DNA from: Streptomyces atroolivaceus
Lineage (GTDB): Bacteria; Actinomycetota; Actinomycetes; Streptomycetales; Streptomycetaceae
Direction of reading: 5' to 3'
Assembly (NCBI RefSeq): GCF_000717025.1
Contig: NZ_JNXG01000006.1
Location: 248,001 to 312,000 of the forward strand
DNA: 64,000 nt
Shown here: positions 62,989 through 64,000 of the stretch, one piece after another
Position numbering within the stretch: the stretch's first letter is position 1
How the letters are laid out: every line of letters starts with the position of its first letter
Notes under the pieces: generated by a model
The model's database searches: none
What the model was told of the DNA's origin: nothing
What the model saw: the letters and a program-made list of their open reading frames with translations, nothing else
Program-made: the position numbers and the translations under genes

Positions 62989-64000
62989 GTGTTCGCGAAC
63001 AGACCGGCTGCCGAGGAGCCGCGGTTAGCCGTCACCAGACCCCCGCGTCGACGCCTGCGCAGAGTGCTGGCGTCGGCGCTGCCCGTCCCGGTCGTCGGAC
63101 TGGTCCTGCTCGTGGCCTCCGGGAACCTGCTGTTGCCGCTGCGGCAGGTGGTCGACATCGAGGCCAAGATGGCCTCGAAAAGGGACTTCTTCCAGGACCC
63201 CGTGGTCGAGCGTCTGCTGATGAAGCACGGCTTCCGGGTGCGGATCACCAACATGGGTTCGCGTGAGATCGCCAAGCAGGACTACGAGGGATACGACGTC
63301 GTTTTCCCCTCCGGCCAGCCGGCCGCCGACCTGATCAGCCGGGAGCGGGCCCGGGCGAACCGTCCGGTGTTGCTGTACCGCCCGTTCGTCAGCCCTATCG
63401 TGCTGGCAACCTACCGCGAATACGCCGAGGTGCTCACGGCGGAGGGTGCCGCGAAGCGCCTGTCGAGCTCGGGCGGCCGGCCGATGTACTACACCCTCGA
63501 CATGCGGCAGTTCCTCGATCTCGCGCGCGGCAAGAGGAAGGGCGCCCAGCGCGATCCCAAGGACGGCTACCGCTGGGACGAGATCGACCGCAACGACCAC
63601 GTCCGCAACGGCAACAAAATCCTTGCCCAGACCTCGGACATCTGCGAGTCCAACTCCGCCGGCACCTACCTCGGGCTCGTGGCCTTCGTCGAGCACGGGA
63701 ACGACGCGCCGGACAGCGAGGCCGAGGCCGAGCAACTCGCCCGCAAGATCAAGCCGCTTCTCGTGGAACAGGGCCTGCCGTCCTCCGAACGGGCCGAAAC
63801 GTATCTGTCCCCCGACGGGCAGAGCATCGCCCCTGTCTCGGTGATCTATGAACACCAGTTCCTCGCCCACCAGATCGGGTACGAGGCCGAGAAGGGCGCG
63901 ACCGACGACGAGCGTGTCCTGCTCTACCCATCCACACGCTTCGTCACCGAACCCCAGCTCGTCGCGCTGACCGGCGACGGCGCCCGGCTCGGCGAGCTGG
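62989..64000 (+). CDS. Membrane-anchored substrate-binding-protein-like (3' end outside window)
   Basis: GTG 62989 has GAGGGGAGA upstream. A basic cytoplasmic start (RPPRRRLRRVLA) leads to one hydrophobic segment (PVPVVGLVLLVASGNLLLPL), then an extracytoplasmic two-lobe domain: VERLLMKHGFRVRITNMGSR, DYEGYDVVFPSGQPAADLI, NRPVLLYRPFVSPIVLATYR, and PMYYTLDMRQFLDLARGKRK, up to 337 residues in the window without a stop. This is the fold pattern of extracellular solute-binding proteins, here kept at the membrane by an uncleaved anchor instead of lipid. Ligand unknown; the neighbour genes are beyond the edge. Confidence 0.75.
   Translation, partial: MFANRPAAEEPRLAVTRPPRRRLRRVLASALPVPVVGLVLLVASGNLLLPLRQVVDIEAKMASKRDFFQDPVVERLLMKHGFRVRITNMGSREIAKQDYEGYDVVFPSGQPAADLISRERARANRPVLLYRPFVSPIVLATYREYAEVLTAEGAAKRLSSSGGRPMYYTLDMRQFLDLARGKRKGAQRDPKDGYRWDEIDRNDHVRNGNKILAQTSDICESNSAGTYLGLVAFVEHGNDAPDSEAEAEQLARKIKPLLVEQGLPSSERAETYLSPDGQSIAPVSVIYEHQFLAHQIGYEAEKGATDDERVLLYPSTRFVTEPQLVALTGDGARLGEL

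Noticed and set aside
1..64000. tRNA, rRNA, CRISPR, phage or defence genes
   Set aside because: I found no cloverleaf, rRNA-like stretch, cas gene, phage structural gene or known defence domain in any part of the window.

Overview
The window is GC-rich DNA from a filamentous actinomycete, almost certainly a Streptomyces. It has third-position GC bias, frequent GTG/TTG starts behind GGAG-type ribosome sites, and many actinomycete-type families: DUF2243 plus CtaG, DUF3048 lipoprotein, SnoaL-like, AMIN-like, peptidase inhibitor I36, an XlnC-type Tat-exported xylanase, an ArsO-like flavoprotein, and many TetR and SDR genes. I see no rRNA, tRNA, CRISPR array or replication origin. The low density of housekeeping genes and the many broken genes and transposase scraps suggest an accessory chromosomal-arm region.

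Layout. 0-12 kb: an IclR regulator (cut by the left edge), an aromatic-acid-type MFS carrier, a secreted YVTN propeller protein, a fatty-acid desaturase with its ferredoxin-type reductase opposite a PucR regulator, an odd thioredoxin, a TetR gene, and a deleted amidohydrolase coupled to an esterase. 12-25 kb is a gene graveyard: a TetR-MFS-SDR unit whose MFS gene is frameshifted, a broken IS5-type element, a TPR-like protein, an ATP-dependent DNA ligase remnant whose pieces lie on opposite strands, an IS6 scrap, an AMIN-like secreted protein, an SRPBCC protein and two copies (one dead) of a 69-residue protein. 25-35 kb: an ABC exporter between two overlapping micro-ORFs, a NUDIX gene broken by an inversion, a redox gene set (alpha/beta hydrolase, quinone oxidoreductase, aldo-keto reductase, SDR) opposite a TetR gene, and an Rrf2/SDR divergent pair with clear operators. 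35-47 kb: cupin, GNAT, IS scraps, xylanase with palindromes upstream, MFS exporter, serine recombinase remnant, TetR, SnoaL, a membrane-anchored PQQ-type propeller. 47-64 kb: DUF3048 lipoprotein, ArsO-like flavoprotein with a tiny Cys-rich gene, FKBP, Ser/Thr kinase, CtaG/DUF2243, a helicase-associated-domain pseudogene, I36 inhibitor, metallo-beta-lactamase-fold hydrolase, XRE membrane regulator, P-loop kinase, more IS scraps and a membrane-anchored binding-protein-like gene cut by the right edge.

How the genes work together. Most intact genes form short regulator-plus-enzyme units with divergent promoters and visible inverted repeats. No large biosynthetic pathway, phage or defence island is evident. 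The most unusual signals are two separate places (about 19.0 kb and 27.65 kb) where consecutive parts of one protein are encoded head-on on opposite strands, the micro-ORF/ABC/micro-ORF/NUDIX gene string, a thioredoxin with a rebuilt active site, and a 50-base repeat present twice in opposite orientation. I found no convincing new molecular system.
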